Shown: positions 61,505-64,000 of the stretch, piece after piece
Layout of the letters: each line of letters starts with the position of its first letter
Position numbering within the stretch: the first letter of the stretch is position 1
Notes under the pieces: model-generated
What the model saw: only the letters and a program-made list of their open reading frames with translations
The model's database searches: none
Told to the model about the DNA's origin: nothing
Assembly: GCA_009617715.1 (NCBI GenBank)
Contig: VTFK01000156.1
Span: 62,001 to 126,000 of the forward strand
Direction of reading: 5' to 3'
Source of the DNA: Plectrocnemia conspersa
Lineage: Eukaryota; Arthropoda; Insecta; Trichoptera; Polycentropodidae
DNA: 64,000 nucleotides
Translations under genes and position numbers: made by a program

Positions 61505-61605
61505 TCCTGGATATAGAGAAAATAGTGCCTATTGGGTGGGAGCATCGGACAAAACTTCAGAAGGTGACTTTAGATGGACCGATGGTCTTCCATTTACATT
61601 TTCAC
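61505..61605 (+). CDS. Internal exon, central part of C-type lectin domain
   Basis: A 101-bp exon after an 18.1-kb intron, with acceptor TATTTTCAG (ends 61504) and donor CAC/GTAAGT (61606). Its first base completes AG from the previous exon to give Ser. It then reads SPGYRENSAYWVGASDKTSE, followed by GDFRWTDGLPFTFS, and leaves one base. This is the canonical middle of a C-type lectin domain: the WVG core, then a (D)..EG.F.W.DG.P stretch. It fits directly after GGHLASI in the preceding exon. The third part of the fold, with the WND-like strand, the remaining disulphide cysteines and any EPN/QPD calcium-site motif, is not in the window, so sugar specificity cannot be read. No acceptor followed by a plausible continuation was found between 61606 and 64000. 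Confidence 0.92.
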
Positions 61606-63818
61606 GTAAGTGCTTTAACATGATACTCTTTTATAAATTATAAAATGCTAAACTAGACATTTAATTATTAGTTTTAAAACAATATTTAATATTTTAAGAT
61701 TTTGTCATTATCAGATTATGATTTTAATTAAAACTTTAACCGTGCTACTTGAGTGGAATTAGTTTCTTTGAAGATTAATAATGCAGCAAAGTGCTGGGTA
61801 TCGCGTTTTATGTTTAAGTTCTAAATTAAAAATTAAAACAGCAAAGATACCTGAAATTTTTATACATACGTAGCTTAATGTTAAATGAGACATTCTTAAT
61901 ACCACTCTCTTGGTATGAAATCTTAGGAATTTATATGAGATTGCTATCTTCGGACTATGTGTTTTACCACCGCGATAAAAAGCGTAGATTCCGTACATGT
62001 CGTGCGAGAAACCGGAAGGAACGGTACCGAGTTAAAACAAGAAATATAGATGAACAGTGCCCTGGAGTGCTTCGGAGATAGATATTTCCTATTTGTTTTC
62101 CGGTAAAAGTCCACTCCGCTCCGTTTCGGGAGACGGAGGGCAAATTATCTACAAAACGAGGAGAATGCCGAGTGCTGTGGGTTCGTTAAGAGCACTTTGC
62201 CTCTCGATAATATTGTGGTAGATAACGTGAGGGTCCTTGCAGTCGCTTCGTTGTTAGCCGGACACTATACAAATTTTGTAATAATTAATTAACTGGTAAG
62301 AAATATGCGGCGTGATTTAATAACCTCATATTATTATAAATATGATTTTTAATTAAAAAATTACTCAGCGCAAGAGTACAGGAATGGTAGATTTTAGGGT
62401 TTTCTTAACAGTAGTTTAGTTAATACAATAATTGTGGTAATGCAAAATTATTAAAATAAATTGAATAGTTTATTATTAAAATAATTAGTTGGTGCGACTT
62501 TTGTCGTGTGCTTAATTTAATAAATGTATAACTATTAAAAGTAATTGTACATAAAAAGATTACACAAAGAAAAATATATATTTATAAATAGAATATGGAA
62601 AAAAATTATTAATCGAAATAACAGCTTAAAAGTCCAAGAGTTTTGATGTAGAATATTCTTAATTTTAATAATATTTCATTCGTAAAATTTTAGTGAAATC
62701 CTATGTCTTCTCTAAGAAGACAATTATTGAAAAGTATATAATAGGATTAATAAGATATAAATATATACATTAAAGACATATAAACATTTAATATGCTGAT
62801 AATTCATTTGTAAATGTTTTCTGTAGTTATTTTTTTAATTTATTCTTCGCTAAGCAGTCGATTTTTTTCTCTTCAGCACCCGCTTTGTATTATGCCCCAT
62901 GTCAGGGATGCCAAACCTTTCAATTTTCTCTAAATATTTTAAACCAAAACAAGTAGTATTTTAAAGAGAAATATTAATACGAAAAAAAAGTATTATACAT
63001 TTTTATTAAAATAATATGAATTTACAAACAGTAAACTCTGGCACGTGTGCTATTGGTTGGCCATAACTCTCCTATGTGGTTGCACTGTTTCGAGCATATC
63101 GATATGGGAAGGGATGTAAAACACAAAGTATCTATCCTAGAGTGTATTTCATTGTGCTTTTACGGTTGTGCAATAAAATAACAAATTTGATCATTGCGAT
63201 GAAAAACCTGATACAATTCTGGTATACTATACAAGCATTACACTTCTAGTGACAATATAATACGACTCAACGAGATCATCGATTACGTTGATATATTTGC
63301 TGACATTTTATCTCAATCGTTCGTTAAACGTTTGTCTAGAATAGCGCTTGGTTTTGAATCCTTTGAGTTTTATAGCTGTAATTTGCAAGACACGCCTATG
63401 ACATAGCTTGATGTCGTAAGAAACGAGCATATAAGGGTTTTCGAATTTTTAGTAAAAAAAATATATATTAAAAATCAGTACTGCTAATAAAATATTTATA
63501 TTATTTTATATGAGGCGTGGAAACTTTTTATAAAACCACTACATACCGCTACTATATTTTTTTATTAATCCTCAAGGGAGGTGTATCGTAGTATTCACTA
63601 ATAAATACGTTTTCTACGAGAAATATTGGAAATATGGAGATTCAAAGTTGAGATAATATAATATTCATAAATCTAATATTTTAAAATTGTTTATTCGAAC
63701 GCCCAGCGAATATTTAGCGAGATTAAATACTAGCCAGTCTCTTGATTTTTTTATTAACGTGTTTATTTCAACGCGATAATTAATTTTATAAACATACTTT
63801 TATATACAGAAACCCCCC
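61606..63818 (+). other. Start of the next intron
   Basis: Begins with a strong GTAAGT donor. AT-rich apart from an island at 61950-62280. The next exon must begin with two bases to complete a codon and should carry the rest of the lectin domain; none is visible. Confidence 0.6.
61950..62280. promoter_or_regulatory. Possible intronic regulatory element
   Basis: GC-richer, CpG-containing block (CCACTCCGCTCCGTTTCGGG) in an AT-rich intron, 350 bp after the lectin exon. The overlapping + strand frame 61878-62081 does not continue a lectin domain. Regulatory role is inference. Confidence 0.25.
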
Positions 63819-63819
63819 A

Positions 63820-64000
63820 ATAACACGGTAAATTTGGGACATGCTGTTTGAGTACGTGTAGTTGGGGACTAGGAAATACTAATACAATGTTTTGCATATT
63901 ATGTACGAATCTGGTGCGCGTGGTGAAAAATCGTCTTTTGGCTCGCTCGCACATAAAGTAACGGGCTTCCAAATAGCACGTCCCCAATTTACCGTGCTAT
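63820..64000. mobile_element. Inverted-repeat element cut by the window edge
   Basis: ATAACACGGTAAATTTGGGA CATGCTGTTT at 63820-63849 is inverted at 63971-64000, where the complement reads ATAGCACGGTAAATTGGGGA CGTGCTATTT. About 26 of 30 positions agree. The right boundary probably lies past 64000. Interior of about 120 bp is non-coding; a minus-strand frame over it is an artefact. Confidence 0.65.

Noticed and set aside
61878..62081. Next exon of the lectin gene
   Set aside because: The frame does not give a lectin continuation (no WND-like strand or paired cysteines) and lacks a convincing acceptor of the right phase.

Overview
The window looks like insect nuclear DNA. It is very AT-rich (roughly a quarter to 30 percent GC by eye), has long GT-AG introns, TTAGGTTAGG-type motifs, and many worn class II transposons (hAT, mariner/Tc1, PIF-Harbinger, piggyBac-like) plus one non-LTR retrotransposon remnant. 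I cannot fix the order from sequence alone. There are no bacterial operons, CRISPR arrays, rRNA genes or convincing tRNA genes.

One protein-coding gene is clearly present, on the + strand, with its 5' and 3' ends outside the window. Four exons join with perfect phase: 35376-35997, 42140-42207, 42291-43404 and 61505-61605. They encode at least 634 residues of an extracellular protein. In order it has a polar, Asn/Asp/Ser-rich segment with a dibasic furin-like site, a Cys-containing CUB-like segment, a CUB domain carrying two low-complexity inserts, and the first half of a long-form C-type lectin domain. The rest of the lectin fold must lie downstream of 64000.

Layout. 1-35375 is intron or upstream intergenic DNA. 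It holds a degenerate hAT cluster (12.4-14.3 kb), a MITE-like family (13.1 and 18.5-19.0 kb), a Jockey/CR1-type reverse transcriptase remnant (22.2-23.0 kb), a TTAA MITE (32.8-33.3 kb) and a mariner pseudogene (33.4-34.0 kb). 35998-42139 is a 6.1-kb intron with a well-delimited 618-bp PIF/Harbinger MITE (39907-40524). 43405-61504 is an 18.1-kb intron with mariner and Tc1 fragments, a foldback element made of about 15-bp G-run units (54.3-54.9 kb), a 1.26-kb hAT element (55024-56286) and a copy of a dispersed repeat also seen at 19 kb. The window closes within an inverted-repeat element at 63.8-64.0 kb.

Scattered through the AT-rich background are CpG-containing, higher-GC islands without exon structure. 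They may be regulatory elements, though this is inference and needs cross-species alignment. I found no undescribed gene system. The best leads are the Harbinger MITE that appears to keep a fragment of a MADF-type gene, the G-run foldback element, and the unusual inserts in the CUB/lectin gene.
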